DNA of 64,000 nt from Mus musculus. Lineage: Eukaryota > Chordata > Mammalia > Rodentia > Muridae. Below are positions 23,896 through 35,068 of this stretch, one piece after another. The notes beneath the pieces are model-generated. The model did not search any database. It was given only the letters and a program-made list of their open reading frames with translations, and was not told the origin of the DNA. The DNA lies in contig NC_000073.6 of assembly GCF_000001635.26 (NCBI RefSeq), positions 91,248,824 to 91,312,823 on the forward strand, in the 5' to 3' direction. The first letter of the stretch is position 1. Each line of letters begins with the position of its first letter. The position numbers and the translations under genes were made by a program.

Positions 23896-26250
23896 TTTAA
23901 AAAAAATATTGTCCACTTGAAGGAATGTGAATACACTTGCCCAATAATTCATTTATAGTTGACCATTTACCATTTCTTCTATGTTTAGAATTTATAATAG
24001 GTATCATAGAATAATCAATCAATCACAATAATATATAGTCCTTGTCTTAGGAGCTTTATATTTTGTAGTAAAAACATACAAAAAGGGGAGGTACAGGAGT
24101 TGAGTTGAACTAACTCTTGGTATATAATCATAATTTATGAACTTATTTTCCAAAATCTTGAAATAAGTGAATCTATACTTTACTTAGAATATGTACCTTC
24201 AGAAAGACATTAACTTCCCCCTCTGATACTATTACCTCTTCATACTTAAAACCAATATTAAATGAAGACCTGTAAATAGTTTACATTCTAAGTTTACTTT
24301 TGTGTTCTGTTAGGATGGGTATCTCTTCTGCCAGCATGAAGCTAATGGGGACAAAGGGATCACTGGTAGCTTTAGGTGAAGTTGTAGAAAGCCTTTTGAA
24401 AGTAATTGAACTTACTTTGGCCTTTCCAAATCATTGCAACATATAGCTCAAGAAAATAATTTGCAGTGGGTTTCAACTCTATCATCAATCACTATGTCCC
24501 CACAGCTTTGTTTTTCTTTCCTTTTCTATGTGTGCTGGAGAAATGTCACAAGAATAAGCCATCAGAAAATAGTGGCATGACTAGAATGTTTGCCCCTTTA
24601 TTAGATGAGGGTATAGAGAAAGAGGGAGAATCAGGAGGGGCATGTTAGATTAGAATCCATCATGCTGACTGTACCAAAGCAGATACTTTGAGTGAGTCTG
24701 AAGCCCGGGTATGCTTCTGGGCAGGCCATCAGAAAGGCAGATAGCAAGACTGATATTAAAATTGGTGTGACTGGAGCGTTAACTGTATGCCCTTGAGGAA
24801 GCTCACCCTGGAGCTTCAGGTTCCTCATCTGCTTAATGGAGAGAAACAGGTTTATTTGCTTCATTACAGCAACCAAATAAGACAACCAATATGTAATAAA
24901 TGCCATCAATATTCATTAAGTAAATTAATATTGGTTTCTTTCTCTTAGTCCCTCAGATGAAATTCCTTCCTGTTTACTTTTATTTGTATTTGCATAGTAT
25001 TGTAGTCATTCAGAACAAAAAAATGCTTTCCACTGTTACTCATAACACTCCATAGCAGGGAAGAAGAGAGCCCATCCTGTGAACAGGATCAAATATTATC
25101 TCCATCAGACCTATATTCCCTGAGGTGTCCCCAAGCACTTTCATTTAGCCTACCAGTAACACGTGCTGTTTTTATCCTGTTTTGATTAGTTCTGGCTCTA
25201 CATTCTCTTCCTCTGTTCCTTCATCTCAGAGTCTGGGAGAAGATGCTTCCAGCCCTCAGAGTACCTATCATGTGCACACACACTCAGAAACATGTGTCAT
25301 TATACCTCTTGCTGTCAGAGCTATTGTTGCCTAAAGGTATCCAAGTAGATAACCTGTTTACTAAAATATGATGGATTTTGTTTAAAATACCAGTGAACCT
25401 TATTTTCTTTACTTTGAAGGTCAACTCGCTACCCCAAAGAAATAATTCTAGGGGTTCTGTAGACTGTCTAATTCTCAAATAAACCTTTCTTGAGTTCTAT
25501 AAAATGAAAACATTTTCTCTCTATGCTTGAGCCTTGTGCCTTGCCCTTTACTGGAGCTATTTCCCCAGCAAATTGCTATGGTTGGTCTCTCAAGCTAGAG
25601 GGAAGAAAAAGATTTTATAATGAAAGTGCTGACAGGTTCTTATCTACAGCAGTGTGAAGAGAGAAGCTATGAGCTCGATGATGGTGGAAACCGGATGCCT
25701 GTTTTGGCTGAAGTGGGTATAGACATCCTCCGAAGCTTGGAGGTTTGAATTTTTACCTCAAAAAAATTTTTTGAGAAAAGAAAAGAGCTGTAGGGAACTA
25801 GGAAACAAGGGCGATGCAAACTGTCTGTTTCTGTAATGTAGTGCATTGAATTTCTGCAAGGATCTTGTGTGAACACATTCACAGGGTTTAGTGGGCTACA
25901 AATGGGCATCCTGCATTTGCTTGATGCCTTACACTTATGTCTGTTATGATCTTTTTTTTTTTTTTGGACTTACTATAAAGAAGCCTCAATCTTTATCTTA
26001 TTTATATTTTAAAACAATGTCTATCATTATTATATAGATAGCACATTGAAATGTTTATCTTATGGCCCTCAAGAGCAACTTAGTGGAATTGACATAAGGA
26101 AACTGAAGAATAATGAGGAAAATTCTCTTTATTAAGGTGTTTGACATTCAGTTCATTTTCTTTTAATATTTAGATTATCAAAAGGTAATACTGAGGGACT
26201 CTACCACATATTCTTAAATGCCATTTCCCTATTTTTATGTAATTTAAGTT
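23896..26250. other. Intronic DNA, no gene seen
   Basis: AT-rich sequence without recognisable repeats apart from short A/T runs. Confidence 0.5.
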
Positions 26251-26263
26251 TCTAGCATGTATT

Positions 26264-26432
26264 TTTTGTTGTTGTTGTTTGTTCCTTTTTGGTTTATTGA
26301 GACAGGGTTTCTCTGTATAGCCCTGGCTGTCCTGGAACTCACTTTGGAGACCAAGCTGGCCTCGAACTCAGAAATCTGCCTGCCTCAGCCTCCCGAGTGC
26401 TGGGATTAAAGGCGTGCACCACCACGCCCGGC
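26264..26432 (-). repeat. B1 SINE
   Basis: Near-consensus B1 in antisense: GAGACAGGGTTTCTCTGTAT through TGCTGGGATTAAAGGCGTGC. The T/GTT-rich tail is at the left. A 13-bp duplication, TCTAGCATGTATT, lies at 26251-26263 and 26433-26445. Confidence 0.95.
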
Positions 26433-27035
26433 TCTAGCATGTATTGATGACACATAATAATGGGTTGCAGTGTGACATTTTCATATGTACATATGTATAT
26501 GTGTATATATATTGATTCTATTGACCTAGGGCAAAGTCACAAAGTGTGTAGTCACAACTCTGATGGTAAAATCCTAGGTTCTGACTTTAAGCTGATACAA
26601 AGTCTCTTTTCCTTGTTTGTCAAACACTAAGCATTACTTAAAGTTTAACCATTCCTACTGAGCATTAAGCTGAGATATTTCTGGGATATTGCCAAAGGCA
26701 AAGGGAGGACCCTTTGCTTGTGGCCCATCCCATAGTACTCATTTAGTAATCAAATAAGTGAGCATGATCTGCCTAAATCTGAAAGGGTACATGATGCGTG
26801 ACCCTCAGATAATGCACAAAAAGGAAAAGCCCCTACTATGACAGGTGTAAAAACATGTTTCTTCCCAGTATAATTGTGCCTGTGTAAAAGTATTAATTCG
26901 AGTTGTAGATCCATTTTTTTCCTCCTGGTTTATAACCTTCTGCAGGTAGCACTTGTCATGAAAATACAATGTCTGTTGTGTCCCTTGAATAGGCAGAAGT
27001 AAGACTATATTGTTAATGCAGTCAAAGGCACAGCT

Positions 27036-27045
27036 GCAGTGTGTG

Positions 27046-27105
<60 letters not shown>
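27036..27105. repeat. (TG)n microsatellite
   Basis: Long TG run with one GCG interruption near its start. Frames on both strands here are repeat translation. Confidence 0.97.
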
Positions 27106-27107
<2 letters not shown>

Positions 27108-27219
27108 CATGTGCGAGTGTGTGTTCTCTGTGTGTAGGCCAGTGATCAATGCCAGGTATTGTCCTACATTGCTTTCCATCATATTGTTTGAAGCTCAGTG
27201 ATTTGATGGACTTGCTAGC

Positions 27220-27360
27220 CAGTGAGTTTCAGAGACCCTACTGTCTCTATCTCCCAAGCACTTGGATTCAAGATATGTGCCCAGCTCTTTTCATCTGAAC
27301 TCAGGTCTTGGTGCTTGCCTATCAGGAACTGTACCGACTGAGCCTTTATCTCTAGCTGTT
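27220..27360 (-). repeat. B4-type SINE fragment
   Basis: CTATCTCCCAAGCACTTGGATT (antisense B1-like half), then GAACTCAGGTCTTGGTGCTTGCC and ACCGACTGAGCC (antisense tRNA-like head). This arrangement is that of B4 (B1 plus tRNA-derived fusion), following the TG run. Confidence 0.6.
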
Positions 27361-28905
27361 CTCAACTCTAGTACAACTCACTTTAGGAATCTAAAATCTT
27401 TATGGTAACTTCCTGTTTTACTCAAACTAATTTTGTGTATTTATTCTCTGCTATCAATCATTTATATTTGTAAAGTCAAACCAAAAGTCTCAACAAGAAT
27501 CTGTGCCCAGATCACTCTTCTTTCACCTATAGGGATTTGTAGAATCAATATATCTTTATATGAAAATCTGTAACTATTTGTAAAAATGGCTCAACCTATA
27601 CATATCCTGGGAGGCAGCTTATAATCATATAAATCTATTCTAGGTTAAGTCAGCGTTCTACTAACAACCAATGTGTAGCTGGTTTTAGCTTGATTTTATA
27701 TACTGTTAGATCCTAATGCATGTTTTTTAGCCCATCCCTGTAGATCCAGTGTGAAAATTTCTAAATGTTTGTGACAAAATCAAACCAAACTAAACCAAAC
27801 CAATCTCTGAACATAGCCCTCAAATATGTGATTTTTATCATACCACAAATGTTCTCTAATTTTGGATAACTATCTGACATTGGTGTGTGTTTTGTTTTAA
27901 AAGTCTGCCTGAAAATATCTGCCTGAAAAAAGTTAAAATTTAATTTAAAATTGTTCGGCTAAATTATCATTTTTTTTTCATTTATCTCATAATGTTATAT
28001 TTCACTCTTTCCTCTGAATCAGCTAAAGAAAAACCAAATTAAGTTCTATATTGATAGAACTAAATATTTTGAAAATTAAGAGGTACCGAATGGACTTAAA
28101 TCAACTTGCAACAATCCAGCTTTCATTGGTTTTTAACTCTCTGAGTAGTTAAAAATCCTATTATTTCCTTCATGTATGGGAAGCAAGTTAGTCATACTTT
28201 GGGACCGACTTGAGGATCTGATATTATGCTCATAGGTGATGGTGGTTTTTTTTTTTTTTTAAATTCTTGCTCCACATGACAGAGTAAATTCCATTTAATC
28301 CAACCATTAGACTGTGATATGTTCTGTAGAGGTGTTTTAATATATCTTTTATGACTTATCACTGAGATGGTTGACTAAGTCTGCTTGCTTATTATCTATA
28401 AAGTGACCTTGACATAATGACAGGGTGACATCCTTTGCTTGCCTACTGTCTGGCTAGGCAGAACCCCAAAACTTTGTCTGTATAATTTCATTTGTTTTTT
28501 TTTAATGCCTGTCACCTTGTATTGTTATTTAATTGTTACATATAAAATGCCACTTACCAAAAAGAACATTATTAGTTTATTTAGCAAATAAACATTTATT
28601 CCTTTCTGCATTTGTCCAATGCCTGATAATGGAAAGGACTTTTGCCAAGGAGACCAAAGAATGCTCTAATTATCCATCTTATCCTTGAGCAATCAGTTTG
28701 TGTCATCGTCCTCCAGAAGGCTTCCCTGGCCACCAGATTCTCTCCATTCCCATGGAGTCATGGGATTCTTTCTTTCAAATTGTCCCAAATTATCACAAAG
28801 GCTTAAGAAGGGAGAGTCTTGTACATCCCTGGCACACATATGTACTAACCTGCTGACTTAAACACCCTACCTACTCAATTGTCTATGCCAATAGTGTGAT
28901 AGGTT
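27361..28905. other. Intronic DNA, no gene seen
   Basis: AT-rich sequence; T-run near 28247-28260. Nothing else recognised. Confidence 0.5.
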
Positions 28906-28920
28906 TATGTATTTTATTTT

Positions 28921-29051
28921 TTAATTAGGTATTTTCTTCATTTACATTTCAAATGTCCCCCATATCCCCCTCCCACTCCCCTACCCACCCACTCCCACTT
29001 CTTGGCCCTGGTGTTCCCCTGAAGAGAGGCCTGTTGGTCTTGCAAACTTTA
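28921..29051 (-). mobile_element. Very short L1 3' UTR insertion
   Basis: Only about 130 bp of mouse L1 3' UTR (TTACATTTCAAATGTCCCCC, CTTGGCCCTGG), severely 5'-truncated. A 15-bp duplication, TATGTATTTTATTTT, lies at 28906-28920 and 29052-29066. Confidence 0.9.
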
Positions 29052-29094
29052 TATGTATTTTATTTTAAATTAAACTGTAATTTCAAAGAAGAAC

Positions 29095-29215
29095 CTATCC
29101 TATTTTTCCATTTATTTTTGAGATTATAAGATGTTATGATTTCTTTCTTATGTTTCATATTTCTCCAAAACCTCCCATATATCCCTCCTTGATCTTCATA
29201 GTGATGCCTGTGATA
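29095..29215 (-). mobile_element. Lx-type L1 3' UTR fragment
   Basis: TTATTTTTGAGATTATAAG and AAAACCTCCCATATATCCC match the blocks at 3440 and 41925, truncated early. Confidence 0.5.
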
Positions 29216-30771
29216 TTTCAGTTTTAGACAATTTGAAGATATGATTACCTGTATTTAATTTCTCTTGGATTCCACTTTAAGAAATTAGCAATAACTGTGA
29301 GGTACTTAATAAACAATAAATGAATTTTCAGTTTTGAACTAGGATCTGGAAATCAATTTTACTTAGCAATGGGGTGAGTGGACAAATGGATGACTCTTAA
29401 GTGTAGTGTTCATAATCACACATATGTGATGAGAAGGTTTAAAAACATTAAAACAGTTCATAGATTTTCAAAAATGGGAAGGAATTCACTTGGGTTTTGC
29501 TGCTTGTAAAATACTGCCAGCTTTCGTCTCTGTGACAACCTCAGAATCTATATATCATTTAATGTCATTACTAGAATGGAATTATTTGAAGGTGGGCTCT
29601 TAGGACCTTGTTCTTCCCTTTCTAAGATGAAGTCTCCATCTAGCCATCCCACAATACCCTGGTACCTTTGTGGTGCAGTCTCTTGGGATTGTTTCAGGTG
29701 TGTAGTCAAAATGATTCCAAGAAAAGAACTTCTGGACTATTGCACGTGGCAGCACACGCTCAGCATCATCATCTTCTCCATTTCAAATAGACTCGCTCAG
29801 TCCTGGGAGAGGGCTTCTGAATTTAAGTACAGGTCAAAGTCATTTATTTTCCATTTCTTCACTAAAATGCTTTGAATGCTTTATCCCCTTAAGGAAATTG
29901 TTCTGGCCGAGTAGGCAGAACTGTTGAAAACTGTTGCTAAGAGCAGCCAGCTGAAAGGTTCTTAAATTAACTGACAAGCCACCTCACCTCTTTTCTAGAA
30001 ATGAGCATGTGCAGATATGTGTGTTCACCTATCTACTTTAGGAAATAACATTCATATGAAAAGAATAAGCCAGCCATTTCCTATAGATTAATGTTATGCA
30101 TGGCTTCAATCTAGGAGGCTCAAGTCAAGGGAAATGAGACAGCAAAAGTAAGAAAATGGCTATATTAGGAATGGCTATTATATAGGAAAAACTCTGACCC
30201 ATAACGTTTGATCCACTTGAAGGAAAAGGCTTGGAGATTTCAGAAGCCATTCTTCAGTGAATTTTAGGCTACATGGGAAAATCTCTAGGTTGTATGTTCC
30301 GTGAAATGTAGGCTTTTCTATTTATTCCTATATCTCTCAGCTCCTAACATTCAATGTGCAAGCTGGTTCATAATAAACACTGACGGTCATTTGATGTAAT
30401 TTGACAGGATCTCTGTATAGACATTTGTCCCACTTTATGAATGAGGAATTGAAAGCCCATTTATTAGCAAAGCCTAGAACTAACCACTGGAAGCTTAGGA
30501 ATTGATATTTGTGAAAACTGGTTGCAACCGTTTACTGGTTATGAAGATGTGTACAAAGTATCTAAAATTCACAAAATTAGTTCCCATGTGTGCATGAGAT
30601 TGCAAATAGTTTATTACATAACATATTGTAAGAATTGAATTAATTAAGATAAGCCAGAATTTAGTATAGCATTTACCAAAAAAAATCGGATGTTATTATT
30701 ATTTTTATGTAAAGCATTTGAATACATGGTATGGTGGTGTGCTATTCCAAGGATATACCTCACTATTTTTC

Positions 30772-30805
<34 letters not shown>

Positions 30806-31737
30806 TAGATGTATTTGTTCTACTATTATTTTAAGTTTTGAGGAGCAGGTAAAATTATAAACTCATGTGGACAGTCCTATTTAAAGAATTTCTTAAACTT
30901 CTACAAATATGTTCAAAGATCAATACTTGAATGATTTGCTTGTGTCAATCTCATCAGATTTGTATGCCAAAAGCATTTCCTTTCCTTCACCTTAGCTCCT
31001 GAAAAGCTGCAATTCACACCATATCGTTATGTGAAACTGAATTTGCTTGTCTGAGGGTGCATCTTTTGCAGAAGTCAGTTTTCACATCTGAATGGTAGCA
31101 TCTGCTTCTTTGACTTACCAGACCCCTTGCTTCTACAGTGTCGCTCCTCTGGATGAAGCCTATTTCCCTCAGTATTGTTGTGGCTTTGCTGAAATCTGAA
31201 TGTGCATGACAGCTACTTACAGTCTCTTTGGAAAGCCCACACATCTATTTTTTCAAAAGGAAGGTGACTCATTAAACGTAAGCATAGGGATTCTTCATTC
31301 ATCTGACACAATAAAGCCATTGTGAGTTTAGATTAAGTACATTTTTTTCTCAAGTGTGTTCAGACCCCTAGAGCCATAGAGACAAAGCACTGAAGAATCA
31401 GGGAGAAAACAGACGAAGGAAATTCAAGTGTCAGGCATTTCAAGTCTTCCAATCGCGAACAAGATCTACTCGGGGTCTCTATAATTTTCTTGGCCTCGGT
31501 CTTTCAATAAAAAAGAAAACAAACAAACAAAAAGAGAACAGAGATGTGTACACAGCCTCAGAGTCATGGTGAAACATCTAATAGTTTGTATGTGCAGAAG
31601 TAGTAGTCACAGAGAGACGACGAACCCTATAGCAAGTGACTAAGATGAAGATTCAGGACCAAAGCAATAGTTAGTTGTTTTGAATGAGGAGCTTTTGCTA
31701 ACATTTTTCCTTCAAAAATGTTCTTAGAAGTGAATAT
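29216..31737. other. Intronic DNA, no gene seen
   Basis: AT-rich intron with a (CA)n at 30776-30804. No repeat or exon recognised otherwise. Confidence 0.5.
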
Positions 31738-31745
31738 CATAATTT

Positions 31746-31825
31746 GGGGGGGGGGTGTTCGAGACAGGGTTTCTCTGTATAGTCTTGGCTGTCCTGTAAC
31801 TCACTTTGTAGACCAGGCTGGCCTC
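31746..31825 (-). repeat. B1 SINE, left part, split by IAP
   Basis: A G-run tail, then antisense B1 from GAGACAGGGTTTCTCTGTAT to GACCAGGCTGGCCTC, where the IAP begins. The B1 has its own flanking duplication, CATAATTT, at 31738-31745 and 35145-35152. Confidence 0.93.
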
Positions 31826-32176
31826 TGTTATTAGACGCGTTCTCACGACCGGCCAGGAAGAACACCACAGACCAGAATCTTCTGCGGCAAAGCTTTATTC
31901 TTACATCTTCAGGAACAGAGTGCAAGAAGCAAGAGAGCAAGAAGCAAGAGAGAGAGAAAACGAAACCCCGTCCCTCTTAAGGAGCATTCTCCTTCGCCTC
32001 GGACGTGTCACTCCCTGATTGGCTGCAGCCCATCGGCCGAGTTGACGTCACGGGGAAGGCAGAGCACAAGTAGTCATAAGATACCCTTGGCACATGCGCA
32101 GATTATTTGTTTACCACTTAGAACACAGGATGTCAGCGCCATCTTGTAACGGCGAATGTGGGGGCGGCTCCCAACA
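31826..32176 (-). repeat. IAP 3' LTR
   Basis: 351 bp, TGTTGG...AACA on the minus strand. It contains the poly(A) signal AATAAA (TTTATT at 31894-31899), a consensus CRE TGACGTCA at 32043-32050 and an AAGATGGCGC YY1-type motif near 32140. Transcription from this LTR would run left into the Dlg2 intron. Confidence 0.95.
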
Positions 32177-32194
32177 TCTCCCCCTTTTTCTTTT
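32177..32194 (-). other. IAP polypurine tract
   Basis: The minus strand reads AAAAGAAAAAGGGGGAGA immediately before the 3' LTR, the plus-strand DNA primer site for reverse transcription. Confidence 0.93.
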
Positions 32195-32624
32195 AATAAG
32201 AGCAAATAGGCCACCCATATTAATGAGAGTGGAGATAGAGGTCAAATCCCCAGTGTGTAGGTAAAGGAGCCATGTACAGGATTAGCTCTTAGGCTTACAG
32301 GCTTTTACCCAGAGCAACCCTGACCTGCTCCCGTGTCGTTTTGCCTGGGGGAAGGGAACTAGGACACTGAACCTTCATGAAAGATGACATGTCTCCCTAG
32401 AATAGGCTCATATATGCCGCAGAGCCTTTCCATTGCAGTGCTTAGCCTTGCAACTCTCTCGGGCTGCTGAAGCACACTCACTCTATCCCGTGCAATGAGT
32501 CTAGCCTCATGGGATATAAGAGCTGAGTGGCCAGCGACCTATTGCCTAAGCATAGATATATCAGGGGAAGCTCCATGTTCTAGTCCTGCAAGCGCCTGGG
32601 CAATAACCACCTTGTCTCTCCTAG

Positions 32625-33147
32625 TTTAGGCCTTAAGCTTACAGACCAATCAAAGAAGCAACACTAATCCACAGCAAAGTGTATCTCCAAATAATATTAA
32701 TCCCACCCATTTTTTAAAGAAAGAAAATGCTGAGGAGATCTAATTGGGTAATCCTTTGGTCAGGGACAGGTCCAAGCGCGTGGAGTTGACCTGAAGTCTC
32801 AATTCCCGAAGGATCTGTTCAAATTCAGCCATCCAATTCTGTAACATATACTGAAAAAGACTTTTTGACAATTTAGCTGCCCTAGTAAATTTAACATACT
32901 GAATGGAAATAACACACAATCCCGGAAACTTTTGTTCACAACCCTGCTGAGTTATTTGTCATAATACATCTAGTTGTATCTGGACAAGATCTATGAGTTG
33001 ATTAACCAGCATGAGACCTCCCTGTATCTTGACATTAGCTGAGGCCTGTTTATCTATGACTGTAGTCACTGAGGCTGACAAAGTGTTAATGGTGTCAGTT
33101 GTCTGGACCTGTCCAGACAGAGCCAAGGCTGTCTGAATTAAGGCCAA
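32625..33147 (-). pseudogene. IAP env transmembrane-subunit remnant
   Basis: On the minus strand an open stretch (33147-32959) shows a heptad-like segment with Leu/Ile/Val spacing (..LVNQLIDLVQIQLDVL) of the kind seen in retroviral TM ectodomains. A TGA stop (32961-32959) interrupts it. Reading on in the same frame gives a C-X7-C motif (CEQKFPGLC) as in betaretroviral TM proteins. About 40 codons later further stops appear, and then a hydrophobic anchor-like stretch near 32720-32640. No surface subunit is present. Most IAPs are env-less with a decayed env region, so this is a fossil and not an envelope gene. Confidence 0.65.
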
Positions 33148-33193
33148 ACCCAGTTCCTAGTTAGTGGTAAAAAAGCAGGAGAATACTTGAGCA

Positions 33194-34387
33194 TTATACA
33201 TCACCGTCATTGGGAGTGGAAATGTCGACATTATCCCCCAACGCTGCTCTCTCTTTATTATTGACGCCCTGGACATCACCAAGACGAGGGACATTAGTAT
33301 TCCCTTGGTCAGTCTGGATTTTTCGGGTGAGTCTTTCTGGTAACCAAAATGGGTTGTCTTCATTCTGTGGGAAAACACAGATAGCTCCCCTGGATCTTAT
33401 CAAAATAGGATCCGGGCCATACCATTTATTATCAAGGACATTTTTCCATTTAACCATCTCATTGGGCCTATCTGGCTCTGAACAATGACGTTCAGCCGCA
33501 GTATGGCCATGAGCATCAATATTTAAAAAATTGAGTGTAAAGAGTGCCAAAGACACCGACACTCTTGGTGCTCGGGGTACAGTCTCCTCAAAAGTTCCCC
33601 TCTTCTGTTTTATAAGATAGGTTTTGAGGGTGCGATGCGCACGCTCAACAATACCCTGTCCTTGAGGGTTGTATGGAAGTCCAGTCAGGTGGGTCACGTC
33701 CATCTGACGGCAGAACTGTTGGAATTTTTGAGACGTATAAGCTGGTCCATTATCAGTCTTAAGGAGTCTGGGTTTCCCCCAAGCACTCCATGCCTCAAGA
33801 CAATGTTGAATCACATGTGAGGTTTTTTCTCCGGTTAACGGAGAAGCAAACATGATGCCAGAACATGTGTCAATGGACACATGGAGATATTGAAGTTTTC
33901 CAAAGGAAGAAACATGTGTAACATCCATTTGCCAGACCTGTAGAGGTCGAATACCGCGTGGATTAATTCCCACATGAGGAACTGGCAAGAACTCACAGCA
34001 GCTTTGACATTGAGTAACAATGTCACGGGCTTCTTTTCTTGTCAAGGAGAAACGACTGCGTAATGTTTCAGCCGTCACATGAAAATTGTTATGAAAATTT
34101 CTTGCAGCCTCTACCGGGGATGATAGGGCAGCAGCCACCACTTTAGTGGCCTTATCTGCCAAATCATTTCCCAGAGCCATGGGGCCAGGTAGGCCTGTAT
34201 ACTTAGTTTGTGTACTACATTTTCTTTTTGCTCCTACTTTCTCTCCCCGCTTTACTTCTGATAGATTACCCTGAATTTCCTCTAGAATTTTCAGCCCTGC
34301 CTTAACCACTATATAACATGTGAAAAGGAACAAAAGGGCTCCTAACACTAGAAAAAGTTCAAGGCCAAACATACCTGGTAAAGCCAT
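33194..34387 (-). CDS. IAP gag N-terminus fused in frame to RNase H tail and integrase
   Basis: 397 codons. Residues 1 to about 62 are the start of IAP gag, with a hydrophobic segment (about 8-28) of the type that sends IAP Gag to the ER membrane. At about 62-70 the frame passes into the end of RNase H (GLPGPMALGNDLADKAT), so nearly all gag, protease and RT are deleted. The integrase follows: zinc site H99, H103, C127, C130; catalytic D155, D212 and E248 (D,D35E) in QMDVTH, KTDNGPAYTS and GIVERAHRTLK; then a C-terminal domain with WKNVLDNKWYGPDPIL and WLPERLTRKI. It has no internal stop and all key residues are present. Normally pol needs a ribosomal frameshift; here the join puts integrase in the gag frame. 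Start chosen at the gag-type ATG after the leader. Confidence 0.9.
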   Translation of the reverse strand: MALPGMFGLELFLVLGALLFLFTCYIVVKAGLKILEEIQGNLSEVKRGEKVGAKRKCSTQTKYTGLPGPMALGNDLADKATKVVAAALSSPVEAARNFHNNFHVTAETLRSRFSLTRKEARDIVTQCQSCCEFLPVPHVGINPRGIRPLQVWQMDVTHVSSFGKLQYLHVSIDTCSGIMFASPLTGEKTSHVIQHCLEAWSAWGKPRLLKTDNGPAYTSQKFQQFCRQMDVTHLTGLPYNPQGQGIVERAHRTLKTYLIKQKRGTFEETVPRAPRVSVSLALFTLNFLNIDAHGHTAAERHCSEPDRPNEMVKWKNVLDNKWYGPDPILIRSRGAICVFPQNEDNPFWLPERLTRKIQTDQGNTNVPRLGDVQGVNNKERAALGDNVDISTPNDGDV

Positions 34388-34397
34388 TTCTCACTTC

Positions 34398-34629
34398 CGT
34401 TCCCCAGCTGATGAGTTCTGAATTCGGCAGTTGAATCCTTCTCAACAGTCTGTTTTATGGGAACACTTTATCACCGTCGTTCCCCAGCTGATGAGTTCTG
34501 AATTCGGCAGTTGAATCCTTCTCAACAGTCTGTGTTACGGGAACCTTTATCACCGTCGTTCCCCAGCTGATGAGTTCTGAATTCGGCAGTTGAATCCTTC
34601 TCAACAGTCTGTGTTACGGGAACCTTATA
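34398..34629 (-). repeat. Triplicated ~80-bp unit in the IAP leader
   Basis: Three tandem copies start at 34398, 34478 and 34557 (periods 80 and 79), the last slightly shorter. Each contains CCAGCTGATGAGTTCTG and GAATTCGGCA. The last motif (34420, 34500, 34579) is also inside the primer site (34703-34712). The array lies between the primer site and the gag ATG. Confidence 0.95.
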
Positions 34630-34697
34630 ACCTTGATTCGCAGTTCTGGTTCCGGAATGAGGGATCTTCCTTGCGCCAGTCCCGAGTTTTTTTCTCG

Positions 34698-34715
34698 TCC
34701 CGGAATTCGGCACCA
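34698..34715 (-). other. IAP primer binding site (tRNA-Phe type)
   Basis: The minus strand reads TGGTGCCGAATTCCGGGA, two bases inside the 5' LTR edge. IAP elements use tRNA-Phe as primer; the match to the tRNA 3' end is close but not perfect. Confidence 0.9.
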
Positions 34716-34717
34716 AT

Positions 34718-35068
34718 TGTTATTAGACGCGTTCTCACGACCGGCCAGGAAGAACACCACAGACCAGAATCTTCTGCGGCAAAGCTTTATTCTTACATCT
34801 TCAGGAACAGAGTGCAAGAAGCAAGAGAGCAAGAAGCAAGAGAGAGAGAAAACGAAACCCCGTCCCTCTTAAGGAGCATTCTCCTTCGCCTCGGACGTGT
34901 CACTCCCTGATTGGCTGCAGCCCATCGGCCGAGTTGACGTCACGGGGAAGGCAGAGCACAAGTAGTCATAAGATACCCTTGGCACATGCGCAGATTATTT
35001 GTTTACCACTTAGAACACAGGATGTCAGCGCCATCTTGTAACGGCGAATGTGGGGGCGGCTCCCAACA
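34718..35068 (-). promoter_or_regulatory. IAP 5' LTR (promoter)
   Basis: 351 bp, the same as the 3' LTR by eye. It carries CRE TGACGTCA at 34935-34942, the poly(A) signal at 34786-34791 and a purine/pyrimidine R-region repeat (GCAAGAAGCAAGAGA). It would drive minus-strand transcription through the provirus, toward the Dlg2 exon 20 kb away and antisense to it. Confidence 0.95.

Larger units (their letters stand above)
31826..35068 (-). mobile_element. IAP endogenous retrovirus, internally deleted, two LTRs
   Basis: A class II (betaretrovirus-like) mouse IAP provirus of 3243 bp, against roughly 7 kb for a full-length element. On the minus strand the order is: 5' LTR (35068-34718), tRNA-Phe-type primer site, leader with a triplicated unit, one fused gag/RNase H tail/integrase frame, env remnant, polypurine tract, 3' LTR (32176-31826). 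It sits inside a B1 with a 6-bp duplication GGCCTC at 31820-31825 and 35069-35074, as IAP integrases make. Protease, reverse transcriptase and most of gag are missing, so it could move only with proteins supplied by other copies. By eye the two LTRs show no difference, pointing to recent insertion. Confidence 0.95.

Noticed and set aside
31737..31940. 67-codon minus frame starting in the IAP LTR, with its duplicate at 34614-34832
   Set aside because: Both are the same LTR sequence translated. The repeat explains the duplication, and this is not a conserved gene.
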